DNA of 64,000 bases from Planococcus versutus (GCF_001186155.3 NZ_CP016540.2:2892001-2956000), one strand, 5' to 3'; positions 1 through 7,461 are shown, counted from the stretch's first letter. The notes: generated from the sequence alone by a model not told the origin. Made by a program: numbers and translations.

Positions 1-155
1 TCATGCATACGGAATTCCAATAACCCCAACGGAATATGAATAGCGCTAGGAATTTTCCCTGCTGCAACTTCGTCTGTTTCGCGAACATCGATTAAGTGAA
101 TCGCTTGGTTACTTTCTACTATTTTTTGAACTTCTTCGGTTGTCATTGTTTTCAT
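1..155 (-). CDS. Rhodanese-like domain protein (N-terminal part, cut by window edge)
   Basis: About 51 N-terminal codons of a soluble rhodanese (sulfurtransferase) domain. The start is the ATG at 155, with AAGGAG seven bases upstream. The segment HLIDVRETDEVAAGKIPSA is the usual first half of a rhodanese fold (D-V-R followed by a G-x-I-x-x-A loop); the catalytic cysteine would lie beyond the window edge. It follows the next rhodanese gene by 14 bp, so it belongs to the same sulfane-sulfur operon. A small single-domain rhodanese is most likely, but a longer multi-domain protein (for example rhodanese plus TusA or a persulfide dioxygenase) cannot be excluded. Confidence 0.85.
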   Translation of the reverse strand, partial: MKTMTTEEVQKIVESNQAIHLIDVRETDEVAAGKIPSAIHIPLGLLEFRMH

Positions 156-169
156 TATGAATTTCTCCT

Positions 170-535
170 TTATTTGCGGTAACTGCTCATGCCGCCTTTA
201 ATATTTGTTATCGTAGTAAACCCATTTTTCTTCAATAATTGACTAGCTTTGCTGCTGCGCATTCCGCTTTGACAAATAACTAGTACTTCTTTTTCTTTTG
301 ATAGTTCAGTCATGCGCTTTGGCAACTCATTTAATGGGATGTTTTTAAAGCCTTTGATATGATTCCCTTTAAATTCTCCTGGAGTTCGCACGTCGATATA
401 CTGCTTATCTTTCTTGCCAAGCTGCATTTTCATTTCTTCTGTAGAAATCGTTTGAACTCCTTTAGTAGGTGTTGTGAATCGATAAACTAACCAAAGGACA
501 GCTGCTCCAACTAAAAGCCATGTAATCCAGTCCAT
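170..535 (-). CDS. Membrane-anchored rhodanese-like sulfurtransferase
   Basis: 121 residues. One N-terminal transmembrane helix (about residues 3-19, WITWLLVGAAVLWLVY) is followed by a single rhodanese domain (about 30-119). The domain carries the active-site loop CQSGMRS (Cys about 88), which accepts sulfane sulfur, and the DVRTPGEF segment. It probably moves persulfide sulfur at the inner face of the membrane. The start has AGGGGA about nine bases upstream. It lies 29 bp after the DsrE-like gene and 14 bp before a second rhodanese, under the CstR-type promoter at 1133-1175. Confidence 0.88.
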   Translation of the reverse strand: MDWITWLLVGAAVLWLVYRFTTPTKGVQTISTEEMKMQLGKKDKQYIDVRTPGEFKGNHIKGFKNIPLNELPKRMTELSKEKEVLVICQSGMRSSKASQLLKKNGFTTITNIKGGMSSYRK

Positions 536-564
536 TTTTCATCTTCCCCTCATATTCAATTTGA

Positions 565-1047
565 TTAGATGAATAAGTTAACGTTTCCGTCTTCTGCATC
601 TCCGAGATAAGCTGCAACACCTGCGTATTCAATTCCATCGAGCAATTCTTCTTGTTGTAACCCCAGAAGATCCATTGTCATCGTACAGGCGATCATTTTC
701 ACGTCTTGCTCTGCTGCCATTTCAATTAGTTGTGGTAAAGATAATGCATTGTGCTTTTTCATAACTTGTTTAATCATCTTAGGTCCCATTCCACCAAACT
801 GCATATTTGATAAACCGAGTTTATCTGCACCTCTTGGCATCATTTTACCGAACATGGCTTCTAAACGACCTTTTTTCAAAGCTGGTGGATTTTCTTTTCG
901 TAATGCATTCAATCCCCAGAATGTGTGGAAAATTGTTACTTCGTGATCATATGCTGCAGCACCGTTAGCAATGATATAAGCTGCCATCGCCTTATCATAA
1001 TCACCGCTGAATAATACGATCGTCGTTTTCTTTTGCTCTTGTGCCAT
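565..1047 (-). CDS. DsrE/DsrF/DrsH-like family protein
   Basis: 160 residues. The N-terminus (TTIVLFSGDYDKAMAAYIIA) and the later ACTMTMDLLGL segment fit the DsrE/DsrF/DrsH-like fold used in persulfide relay and peroxiredoxin-like sulfur trafficking. Cys in the IACTMTMD segment is the only cysteine I see and the likely sulfur carrier. TGGAGG precedes the ATG. It is the first gene of a CstR-controlled transcript with two rhodaneses downstream. Exact chemistry is not deducible; a role in handling protein persulfides is inferred from family and context. Confidence 0.85.
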   Translation of the reverse strand: MAQEQKKTTIVLFSGDYDKAMAAYIIANGAAAYDHEVTIFHTFWGLNALRKENPPALKKGRLEAMFGKMMPRGADKLGLSNMQFGGMGPKMIKQVMKKHNALSLPQLIEMAAEQDVKMIACTMTMDLLGLQQEELLDGIEYAGVAAYLGDAEDGNVNLFI

Positions 1048-1069
1048 TGTATTGCCTCCATTTTCAAAT

Positions 1070-1083
1070 TACCCGTAGGGGTA
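1070..1083. promoter_or_regulatory. CstR-type operator (5' UTR of dsrE-like gene)
   Basis: TACCCGTAGGGGTA, a near-palindrome sharing the TACCC/GGGTA arms of the other sites here. It sits 24-37 bp upstream of the dsrE-like start codon and downstream of its promoter, so it could act as a second repressor site. Confidence 0.6.
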
Positions 1084-1132
1084 TATTTTTCTCCAAAAAA
1101 ATAACGTTTTATAGTGATGCCGCACTCTCTTG

Positions 1133-1175
1133 ATACCCTATAGGGTATATTAAGACAACTCTCTGTGAATGTCAA
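1133..1175 (-). promoter_or_regulatory. Promoter and CstR-type operator of the dsrE-rhodanese operon
   Basis: On the minus strand: -35 TTGACA (1170-1175), a 17-bp spacer, -10 TAATAT (1147-1152). The perfect 16-bp palindrome ATACCCTATAGGGTAT (1133-1148) overlaps the -10 box. The palindrome matches the G/C-tract-flanked sites bound by CsoR-family repressors. Repression by the adjacent cstR product, released by persulfidation of its cysteines, is inferred. Confidence 0.7.
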
Positions 1176-1184
1176 ACAAAATTT

Positions 1185-1445
1185 TTATCTGCTTTTCACT
1201 AGTAAGTCAACAGCTTCTTTTACCATATTCTCTGTGCTTTCGCCTTTCTCTATGCTTTCACGTACGCACGTTTCAAGGTTATCGCTAACAATAACGCCGA
1301 TAGCACGGTCTACTGCACTTCTTACTGCTGAAAGTTGCATAACGACATCTCTACACTCTCCGTCGTTTTCTACCATTCTAATAACGCCCCGGAGCTGACC
1401 TTCTATTCTTTTCAATCGGTTTTCAACAAGTTTGTCGTATTTCAT
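1185..1445 (-). CDS. cstR: CstR-type persulfide-sensing transcriptional repressor (CsoR family)
   Basis: 86-residue all-helical CsoR-family DNA-binding protein. The N-terminal NRLKRIEGQLRGV segment is the family signature. Cysteines fall at positions 31 and 60, the two positions used by Staphylococcus CstR to form di- and trisulfide links with hydrogen persulfide. The copper-ligand histidine of CsoR (the H of a D-H-x-x-x-C motif) is replaced by Asn in DNLETC, which argues against copper sensing. Surrounding rhodanese, DsrE and DUF302 genes and the palindromic sites in their promoters support control of a sulfane-sulfur detoxification regulon, including autoregulation from the promoter at 1494-1522. 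Confidence 0.88.
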   Translation of the reverse strand: MKYDKLVENRLKRIEGQLRGVIRMVENDGECRDVVMQLSAVRSAVDRAIGVIVSDNLETCVRESIEKGESTENMVKEAVDLLVKSR

Positions 1446-1493
1446 ATTATTGATGCCTCCTATTAATAAACGAAAGGATTCTTGCTTACATTC

Positions 1494-1522
1494 ACAATAT
1501 ACCCCTAAGGGTATATTGTCAA
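1494..1522 (-). promoter_or_regulatory. cstR promoter with operator inside the spacer
   Basis: On the minus strand: -35 TTGACA (1517-1522), exactly 17 bp, -10 TATTGT (1494-1499). The spacer is occupied by the near-palindrome TATACCCTTAGGGGTATA, so repressor binding would directly exclude RNA polymerase. This is the clearest of the CstR-type sites in the window. Confidence 0.75.
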
Positions 1523-1587
1523 TAGATGAGCTTATAACAAAATTACGTTAACACTCGGGGATGAACCTTTATAAAAGCGTCTGACTT

Positions 1588-1971
1588 TTATGCAGACTGG
1601 TCGATGCACTTGATCAAACGTTCTTCAATATCCTCAGCAATCGATTTAATAGTTTGGTCTTCAACCATACCAATCAAAGCAGTAGGCTTCGGCATTCCAA
1701 TTTTCACGCTATCACTTTCTTTATACACTACGATTTTACACGGTAAGAAATAGCCGATCATTAAGTTTTCCGATAACACACGGTTCGCTTCTTTTGGATT
1801 ACAAACCTCTAGAATTCTATAAGGCGTATCGAAGTCTTCTCCTTTTTCTTGAAGTTTGGCAGTCAAATCGAAATTCCAAAGAACACCGAATTTCTCCGCC
1901 TTTAGATTTTCCTCTAAAGCTTCAACCGCTTCGTTTACTGTTTTTAATGTATCTACTGTGTAATTAAACAT
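1588..1971 (-). CDS. DUF302 domain-containing protein
   Basis: 127 residues covering the whole DUF302 domain: an N-terminal TVDTLKTVNEAVEALEENL helix, a central LEVCNPKEANRVLSEN segment and the LPCKIVVYKE strand. DUF302 proteins are small cytosolic proteins of unknown function, often found with sulfur-oxidation or rhodanese genes. AAGGAGG precedes the ATG at 1971. It is transcribed alone from a promoter that also carries a CstR-like site (2008-2036), placing it in the same regulon as the genes downstream. No molecular function is assigned. Confidence 0.85.
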   Translation of the reverse strand: MFNYTVDTLKTVNEAVEALEENLKAEKFGVLWNFDLTAKLQEKGEDFDTPYRILEVCNPKEANRVLSENLMIGYFLPCKIVVYKESDSVKIGMPKPTALIGMVEDQTIKSIAEDIEERLIKCIDQSA

Positions 1972-2007
1972 GTGTTAGTTCCTCCTTTTATTTTTAACTT
2001 TTAGCTC

Positions 2008-2036
2008 TATGAGTACCCTACCCGGTATAAATTCAA
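2008..2036 (-). promoter_or_regulatory. DUF302 gene promoter with imperfect CstR-like site
   Basis: Minus strand: TTGAAT (2031-2036), 17-bp spacer, weak -10 CTCATA (2008-2013). The spacer contains ATACCGGGTAGGGTA, an imperfect copy of the CstR-type palindrome in the same position as in the cstR promoter. Confidence 0.5.
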
Positions 2037-2131
2037 CTAAACATTAGACTATCAGACTAAAAATAAAACGTGGGACTCCATCATCGCTTTTCCGTGTTAT
2101 TCTTTGGGGAAGTAAACTTCGGATTTCACAT

Positions 2132-2195
2132 AAAAATCGTCCTTTCTGTAATGATGGTATGGTAACTTTCATTTTACAGAAATGGACGTTTTTTA
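2132..2195 (-). terminator. Long hairpin, probable terminator of the pfkB-osmC transcript
   Basis: The arm at 2171-2195 (ACAGAAATGGACGTTTTTT and flanks) pairs imperfectly with 2132-2152 (AAAAATCGTCCTTTCTGTAA). Read on the minus strand the second arm runs into TTTTT. It lies about 150 bp past the osmC stop, after the repeat at 2224-2294; the rest of 2037-2341 holds no gene. Confidence 0.5.
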
Positions 2196-2223
2196 TATCC
2201 TTTTTTAGATTCAGAATGGCTTA

Positions 2224-2294
2224 TGGGAGTGGAGACGGCCTAGCTGGCTGAGGCCGTGCCCGCGGAAAACGTCCGTCGGAATGGAAATCAACTC
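2224..2294. repeat. Dispersed Bacillaceae-type intergenic repeat (single copy)
   Basis: Contains GAGACGGCC, a 6-bp stem ACGGCC/GGCCGT (2235-2240 with 2252-2257), then GCCCGCGGAAAACGTCCG and GGAATGGAAATCAAC. This combination resembles an intergenic repeat I know from Bacillaceae and Planococcaceae genomes (CCCGCGGAAAGCGTCCG followed by GGAAATCAAC). No second copy is seen in this window. Confidence 0.5.
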
Positions 2295-2341
2295 TTTCTC
2301 ATAAATGTAAAGAGGCTTATGAGGCATCCCTTTGCTGAATC

Positions 2342-2791
2342 TTAGTTTCCTTTTCTAATATCTGCTTGCAATTCAATTTCCACATTGCCTTTAATCGCAC
2401 GTGTAATCATGCATGAACTTTCTGCTTTTTCTGCGAGTTTTTGTGCCAATGCTAAGTCCTTTTCAGAAGCATCTGCTGTTAAAACCACTTGTGGTTTGTG
2501 AACAATGCGCTTGTAAGTAGTTACGCCTTTTTCGACTTCTACAATTCCTTCTGATTCCATCGTTAGCGATTGTTTCTCTAATTTGCTGCGCTCCATCATG
2601 GCCGCTAACGTGATAATATAACAAGTAGCTGCTGCTCCTAACAACATTTCATCTGGGTTCGTGCCAACTCCCGGACCATCCATTTCGGATGGAATCGAAA
2701 TTTGAGTTTTTAAATTCCCTGTTTCAATTTCTCCTATACCGTTGCGAAAGCCAGGCCAATCTGCTGTTAACTGAAAACTATGCAATGTCAT
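2342..2791 (-). CDS. OsmC family peroxiredoxin (SACOL1771-type)
   Basis: 149 residues spanning a complete OsmC domain. The first catalytic cysteine is in the LLGAAATCYIITLAAMMER helix and the second in the AESSCMITRAI segment, the pair that reduces organic hydroperoxides. The SEMDGPGVGTNPDEM loop is typical of the small SACOL1771-like subfamily in staphylococci and bacilli. The enzyme is cytosolic. GAGAGA precedes the ATG. It lies 16 bp after a PfkB-family kinase gene on the same strand and is probably co-transcribed. OhrA is less likely because the loop sequences differ. Confidence 0.88.
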   Translation of the reverse strand: MTLHSFQLTADWPGFRNGIGEIETGNLKTQISIPSEMDGPGVGTNPDEMLLGAAATCYIITLAAMMERSKLEKQSLTMESEGIVEVEKGVTTYKRIVHKPQVVLTADASEKDLALAQKLAEKAESSCMITRAIKGNVEIELQADIRKGN

Positions 2792-2807
2792 TACTTTCTC
2801 TCCTCGA

Positions 2808-3746
2808 CTAGTTATTTTTCTTCCATTCTGCCATGCGCGGCATGGCAGTTAACGCGCCTATTTTCGTTGCACAAAGCGCGCCCATTTGATTTCCGAAATT
2901 TGTACATTCGATCACTTCTTGTTTTGTCTCAGGCAATCCAAACAAATAGACATGACGAATGATTCCCGCCATGAAAGCATCTCCAGCTCCTGTCGTGTCT
3001 ACAGCTTGTACCGGAATTTCTGGCACGTGATGAATTTGGTTTTGAAAACCTGCGTAAGTGCCGTTTTCACCATCTGTCACCAACACTAACGGAATAGCAT
3101 AACGCGATAATCGCATCATTCCTTCTTCGAATGACTCGGTTTCCATTAGAAAAGCAAGTTCTTCTTTTGTCAGCTTACCAATATCTGCTGATGGTAGAAA
3201 TTCACATACGGTTTGGCGGCAAAGCTCTTCATTTTCCCAGCGCAAAAGACGGATATTAACATCGTACGAACAAATAACATGATTGTTTTTTGCTAACTCG
3301 ATTGCTTTTTGAGTAGTGGTTCTCGCCTTAGGGTGAAACAGTGTACCAGAACAAAAGTGAAAAATATTAGCATCTTCAAAAGATTGTGATTTAAGTTGTT
3401 CGTATGTCACTTGAAGATCTGGAGTTTCATTGACATACGATGCAAACACGCGATCAAAATCAGAAGTCAACTGTATATACACACCGCTAACTCGTTTTTT
3501 AGGAGTTATAATGGCATGACTTAAATTTACTCCTTCATTTAGCAGTTCATTTCGCACAAAAGTTGACGTTTCATCATCGCCTGTAATTGTGATAAATTCA
3601 GAAGGCACGCCTAAGCCACTGACACCAGTCGCTACATTTACTGTAGCTCCACCAAGGTGTCTATTAAAAGAAGTATTAGAGGTATTTGTAGCAATATAAT
3701 CTACAAATACATCGCCATATGTGAGGACATGCTTTACTTTTTCCAT
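2808..3746 (-). CDS. PfkB-family carbohydrate kinase (fructokinase-like)
   Basis: 312 residues, the usual length for ribokinase/PfkB sugar kinases. The N-terminal NRHLGGATVNVATGVSGLG motif holds the substrate-binding glycines, and the C-terminal VDTTGAGDAFMAGI motif (about 248-261) has the catalytic base Asp and the anion hole. It phosphorylates a sugar or nucleoside using ATP; fructokinase is the closest guess, but ribokinase-like or other specificity is possible. GAGGTC lies just before the ATG at 3746. No sugar transporter or regulator adjoins it, and the following gene is an OsmC peroxiredoxin. Confidence 0.85.
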   Translation of the reverse strand: MEKVKHVLTYGDVFVDYIATNTSNTSFNRHLGGATVNVATGVSGLGVPSEFITITGDDETSTFVRNELLNEGVNLSHAIITPKKRVSGVYIQLTSDFDRVFASYVNETPDLQVTYEQLKSQSFEDANIFHFCSGTLFHPKARTTTQKAIELAKNNHVICSYDVNIRLLRWENEELCRQTVCEFLPSADIGKLTKEELAFLMETESFEEGMMRLSRYAIPLVLVTDGENGTYAGFQNQIHHVPEIPVQAVDTTGAGDAFMAGIIRHVYLFGLPETKQEVIECTNFGNQMGALCATKIGALTAMPRMAEWKKNN

Positions 3747-3902
3747 GTGTGACCTCTTTCGTGTAAAAGATCTTTTTCATTGCTATACTACTAATTGGAA
3801 GGTTTTCAAACAATCATACAGAACTCTACTACGTAATTCACTTTATTTAGCTATTATTTCAGGCTACACCATTTTAAATCAAGTAAAAGGAGGAAGTTTT
3901 TT

Positions 3903-4466
3903 TTGGAACTTACTATTCGACAAGCTCAGTCCGCCGATGCTGAAAAAATTGCACCTCTCATTATTAATGCGATCGGTGACATTGCGAATCATATGACCGC
4001 TCAAAAAGAACCAGAAGCAGTACTTGAAAAGATAGAAGACATGATCCGTGGAGAAAATACACGTCATAGCTATCATTATACGCATGTAGCGACTTTAGAT
4101 GGCGATATTGCTGGTACGTTAGTGCTTTATCATGGCAATCAAGCAGAAGCACTAGATCGTTATTTAATCGAGCAACTAAAAGAACAAGGACACGAACGAA
4201 CCATTGAACCAGAAGCACGCATGGATGAATGGTATATTGACACCGTTTCTGTTGACCCTAGTTACCAAGGAAAAGGAATTGGTTCAAAGCTATTTGAGTA
4301 TGCAGAAGCCATTGTATCGTCAAAAGGAGGCGGTAAGCTTTCTCTTAATGTTGATATCGATAAAGAAGGAGCTATAAGACTTTACAAACGTCTTGGCTAT
4401 ATCGTTTCTGAGCCATGGACAATTATCGGCGAACCATTTCATCATATGGTAAAAGTAGTTTCTTAA
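3903..4466 (+). CDS. GNAT family N-acetyltransferase
   Basis: 187 residues. The GNAT domain includes IDTVSVDPSYQGKGIGSKLF (about 112-131), where the Q-G-K-G-I-G loop binds the acetyl-CoA pyrophosphate, and the C-terminal LSLNVDIDKEGAIRLYKRLGY segment. Translation starts at a TTG, chosen because AAAGGAGG ends nine bases upstream and no ATG fits. The acceptor is unknown; the extended N-terminal part (about 30-100) resembles acetyltransferases acting on small amines or peptides. It is monocistronic with a strong hairpin terminator downstream. Confidence 0.85.
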   Translation: MELTIRQAQSADAEKIAPLIINAIGDIANHMTAQKEPEAVLEKIEDMIRGENTRHSYHYTHVATLDGDIAGTLVLYHGNQAEALDRYLIEQLKEQGHERTIEPEARMDEWYIDTVSVDPSYQGKGIGSKLFEYAEAIVSSKGGGKLSLNVDIDKEGAIRLYKRLGYIVSEPWTIIGEPFHHMVKVVS

Positions 4467-4490
4467 TCTTCTTTTTATTTACTATAGAAG

Positions 4491-4526
4491 AAAGCTGCTC
4501 CAGAAAAATCTGGAACAGCTTTTTTT
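4491..4526. terminator. Bidirectional terminator between GNAT gene and met locus
   Basis: Stem AAAGCTGCTCCAGA / TCTGGAACAGCTTT with a four-base loop, followed by a T-run on the plus strand. Convergent genes end on either side of it. Confidence 0.85.
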
Positions 4527-4533
4527 TAGTTTT

Positions 4534-5000
4534 TTATTTAGCCATCCATTCGGGTTTCCCAAAACCTTCAAAATCCTCATCAATCGTCTTTTCAAATGAT
4601 TCCGACTCGACAATTTCTACTAAATCCTTGGCTAATTGACTATTTTCATTTTCTGCTTTGACTGCTACTACATTACGGTACTGATCGGGCATGTCTTCAA
4701 GCGCTAATGCGTCTAACAAATCCATTTCGGCTGCTAATGCGAAATTCCCAGGAACAGCAGATAAGTCAGAGCCGTCAACTGCACGTGGTAGTTGTCCAGC
4801 TTCGATAGGTTGGAATACAAGGTTTTTCTTATTTTTCACAACATCTCTTTCAGAAATTTTAAGTTCATCAACTTCGGGATCCACTTCTACTAAACCCTGA
4901 TCTTCTAACATCTGCAAAGCGCGTGCAGCATTGACTGGGTCATTTGGAATTGCGATAGTTGCACCATCTTCTATGTCTTCTATTGTATCAAATGTCAATT
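4534..5000 (-). pseudogene. metQ: Truncated metQ: C-terminal half of methionine-binding lipoprotein
   Basis: About 150 codons matching the C-terminal half of MetQ/NlpA-family substrate-binding proteins. DGATIAIPNDPVNAARAL is the characteristic ligand-binding loop, and the product ends FEGFGKPEWMAK. The signal peptide, lipobox Cys and N-terminal lobe (about 120-130 residues) are missing. The reading frame opens straight out of metI DNA in a different frame, near 4995-5005. The product cannot be a secreted, lipid-anchored receptor, so the gene is called a pseudogene created by deletion. An assembly error is the alternative. Confidence 0.85.
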
Positions 5001-5359
5001 TCACGAAGTGAGTTTTCCACAATTCGCGCAAAAAAAGGAATCGCCGCAACGGATAAAGAAACGCTGGCCGCAACTGGCCCGATTGTAGTTCCAGTAATAA
5101 GTTTTGTTAATGGAATAAGTGCTACTAATAAAATAATAAACGGAATCGAACGTAAAATGTTTACAACAAAGCCGACTACTGAATTCACTGGTCGATTTGC
5201 AAGAAACAAGCCGCGATCAGTAGTAAATAATAAAATTCCCAAAGGCAGTCCCACAACTAATGCAACAGATAGAGAAATGCCAATCATCGTTAAGGTTTGA
5301 AAAAAAGCTGTTTGTATTTCAGGCCATAACTCAATAATTCGTCCCCATTCAATTCCCAT
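4988..5359 (-). pseudogene. metI: Truncated metI: N-terminal half of methionine ABC permease
   Basis: 123 codons. MetI of this family is about 220 residues; here only the first half remains. It includes the first membrane segments (TLTMIGISLSVALVVGLPLG and ILRSIPFIILLVALIPL) and runs up to ARIVENSLREID, where MetI would normally continue into the ABC-contacting loop. The frame then stops at 4988, inside sequence that reads as MetQ in another frame. The ATP-binding-protein contact loop and last helices are lost. The start overlaps the metN stop by 11 bp, as in intact metNIQ operons. Confidence 0.87.
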
Positions 5360-6362
5360 TCGACATCACCTCTACTATTGCTAATCTACTTTCCATATAG
5401 TTTATAGCATCTGTAACAGCGGATTTATTGCCTTTTAACTCCATAATGAAGATACCAAGTGGCTGCTCTTGAATATACTCGATTGCTCCGTGTAAAAAAT
5501 TTCCTTTCACCTCAAAGTTCTGGAGCATATCAGAAATAACGCCTTCGCCAGCTACGCCGCCTTTAAACAGTACTTTTACTAAAGTGCCTGTAAATCCGCT
5601 CAAAATTTGAGTTGGTACATTGAACGAAACAACACTAGAAATAAATTCTTTTGTTAGTTTTTTTTGAGGAGCTGCGAAAATGTTATATACGTAACCTTCT
5701 TCAATCACAAGTCCACTTTGCATAATGGCCATGCGGTCGCAAATTTCTTTTACTACGTTCATTTCATGTGTGATTAAAACAATTGTGATATTCAATTGAT
5801 GATTAATATCTTTTAATAACCGCAAAATAGACAAAGTCGTATTTGGGTCTAGTGCAGATGTTGCTTCATCGCATAACAATACAGCAGGATTATTAGCCAG
5901 TGCTCGCGCAATGCCTACACGTTGTTTTTGGCCACCACTTAGTTGCGCTGGGTAGACATTACGCTTATCTGCCAAACCAACCATTTCTAGCAATTCTTCT
6001 ACACGCGTCTTAATGTCTTTGTTAGACGTCCCTGCTGCCCGTAACGCAAAAGCGATATTATCATACACCGTCTTTTGACTAATCAAATGAAAATGTTGAA
6101 AAATCATTCCAATTTTCAAACGTGCTTTTCGCAACTGCTCGCCGTTTAACTTGGTTAAGTCTTTTCCATCTACTTTGACACTTCCTGAGCTTGGCCGTTC
6201 GAGCAAGTTAATGCAACGGATTAACGAACTTTTTCCTGCTCCAGAGTAACCGACGATGCCAAAAATTTCTCCTTTCCCAATATCTAAAGAGATATTGTCA
6301 ACTCCAGTGACCGTGCCATGTTTGGTTGTGTATGTTTTTGTCAATTTCTCTATCTGTATCAT
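5349..6362 (-). CDS. metN: Methionine ABC transporter ATP-binding protein MetN
   Basis: 337 residues, full length. It has Walker A GYSGAGKSS (about 38-46), signature [15 protein letters not shown], Walker B LLCDEATSALD and the H-loop LITHEM. The C-terminal NIL domain (about 260-337) of MetN-type importers binds methionine and trans-inhibits transport. GGAGGAAGCT precedes the ATG. It is the first gene behind a SAM-I riboswitch. The downstream permease and receptor genes are broken, so this ATPase has no cognate MetI/MetQ encoded here; it may be a relic or may serve partners elsewhere. Confidence 0.93.
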   Translation of the reverse strand: MIQIEKLTKTYTTKHGTVTGVDNISLDIGKGEIFGIVGYSGAGKSSLIRCINLLERPSSGSVKVDGKDLTKLNGEQLRKARLKIGMIFQHFHLISQKTVYDNIAFALRAAGTSNKDIKTRVEELLEMVGLADKRNVYPAQLSGGQKQRVGIARALANNPAVLLCDEATSALDPNTTLSILRLLKDINHQLNITIVLITHEMNVVKEICDRMAIMQSGLVIEEGYVYNIFAAPQKKLTKEFISSVVSFNVPTQILSGFTGTLVKVLFKGGVAGEGVISDMLQNFEVKGNFLHGAIEYIQEQPLGIFIMELKGNKSAVTDAINYMESRLAIVEVMSNGN

Positions 6363-6379
6363 AGCTTCCTCCTAACAAT

Positions 6380-6412
6380 AAAAAAATGCCTCTTTCATCA
6401 AGAAAGAGACAT
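6380..6412 (-). terminator. Riboswitch-controlled intrinsic terminator
   Basis: Minus-strand stem ATGTCTCTTTC / GAAAGAGGCAT followed by seven T residues, between the SAM aptamer and metN. This is the expression platform of the riboswitch. Confidence 0.85.
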
Positions 6413-6432
6413 CGAAAATTTGAATTTCTCGA

Positions 6433-6534
6433 CTTATCTTCCGGAATGTGCAAACATTCCGCAGGACTTGGCACCTTCCCTCAATGGGGGTTGCCGGACG
6501 TCATAGGGCCTACCCCTCGGTCTCTCTTGATAAG
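6433..6534 (-). promoter_or_regulatory. SAM-I riboswitch (S-box)
   Basis: On the minus strand the P1 stem pairs CTTATC (6529-6534) with GATAAG (6433-6438). The conserved core elements AGAGAGACCGAGGG, GGCCCTATGACGTCCGGCAACC, AGGTGCCAAGTCCTGC and a GGAATGTTTGCACATTCC hairpin are all in order. SAM binding would favour the terminator at 6380-6412 and shut off metN. The aptamer looks intact even though two of the three genes it controls are disrupted. Confidence 0.95.
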
Positions 6535-6587
6535 TTGATGCATATTAGATTGAATTTCATATTACATACATTCACTCAGGGTGTCAA

Positions 6588-7376
6588 TCAAATTCTGAAT
6601 TTTCCATATAATTTTTCGCGACGGTCCTCAAAAACCGGAATACGTTTGCGAACTTCTTCTACTTCTTCCAAATCAATTTCTACATAACCAATGCCTTCTT
6701 CTTTTTTCATGTCTAAACGAACTTCTCCCCATGGAGCTATAACTATTGTGCTGCCTCCAAATACGTTTTTGGGATCACTGCCAATGCGGTTTACACCAAC
6801 GACAAAGCATTGGTTTTCAATCGCACGCGCTTGCAAAAGCGTACGCCAATGGTCAATTCTTGGTTCTGGCCATTCTGCTGATACAAAGATAAGTTTTGCA
6901 CCGTTTAATGCTTGCGCACGAATCCATTCCGGAAAGCGAATGTCGTAGCAAATTACACCACCGTATACGACGTTTTCCAACTCAAATGTGCCAAGTGTGT
7001 CTCCTTCTTCTAAATGAATGTGTTCATCCATCAATCCAAACCGATGTGCTTTATCATATTCTGATACAAGCTCGCCGTTTTTATTGACAACATACATCGT
7101 ATTGTAAAATCCTTTATTTTTTTCTGTTGATACAGATCCCCCAACAATGTTTACAGTGTTCTCTTTTGCAAAACTCTTCAGCATTTCCACTGTACGATTT
7201 GTGTTGTCAGCTAATGTACTGAGTTCTGTCAATGCGTAGCCAGTATTCCACATTTCAGGTAAAACAATCGTATCTGCACCATTCGCGGTTGCCTCTTTTA
7301 AATAAGCTAATACTTGCTGATAGTTCTTTTCTGGTTCTCCAAATACAATATCCATTTGAACACATGCAATCTTCAT
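6588..7376 (-). CDS. mtnU: Carbon-nitrogen hydrolase, MtnU-like omega-amidase
   Basis: 262 residues of the nitrilase superfamily. The Glu-Lys-Cys triad is visible: Glu in VLPEMWNTG (about 41), Lys in SEYDKAHRFG and Cys in VYGGVICYDIRFPEW. The start is placed at the ATG at 7376 because GGAGGAGA lies just upstream; an upstream in-frame extension lacks a ribosome site. The divergent neighbour is an MtnE-like aminotransferase. In Bacillus mtnU and mtnE also adjoin, and the amidase removes 2-oxoglutaramate formed when glutamine is the amino donor. General omega-amidase activity on other 2-oxoamides is possible. Confidence 0.85.
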   Translation of the reverse strand: MKIACVQMDIVFGEPEKNYQQVLAYLKEATANGADTIVLPEMWNTGYALTELSTLADNTNRTVEMLKSFAKENTVNIVGGSVSTEKNKGFYNTMYVVNKNGELVSEYDKAHRFGLMDEHIHLEEGDTLGTFELENVVYGGVICYDIRFPEWIRAQALNGAKLIFVSAEWPEPRIDHWRTLLQARAIENQCFVVGVNRIGSDPKNVFGGSTIVIAPWGEVRLDMKKEEGIGYVEIDLEEVEEVRKRIPVFEDRREKLYGKFRI

Positions 7377-7461
7377 ATTCTCTCCTCCAGTAGACAAGTT
7401 ATCCTAAATTCTATAAGATTCGGAGTAGATGTGCAATTATTTCGAAAATAAGGAGAGTTAT

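Noticed and set aside
1185..1445. Copper-sensing CsoR
   Set aside because: The copper-ligand histidine is replaced by Asn, Cys31/Cys60 match CstR, and neighbours are sulfur-transfer genes rather than copper exporters.
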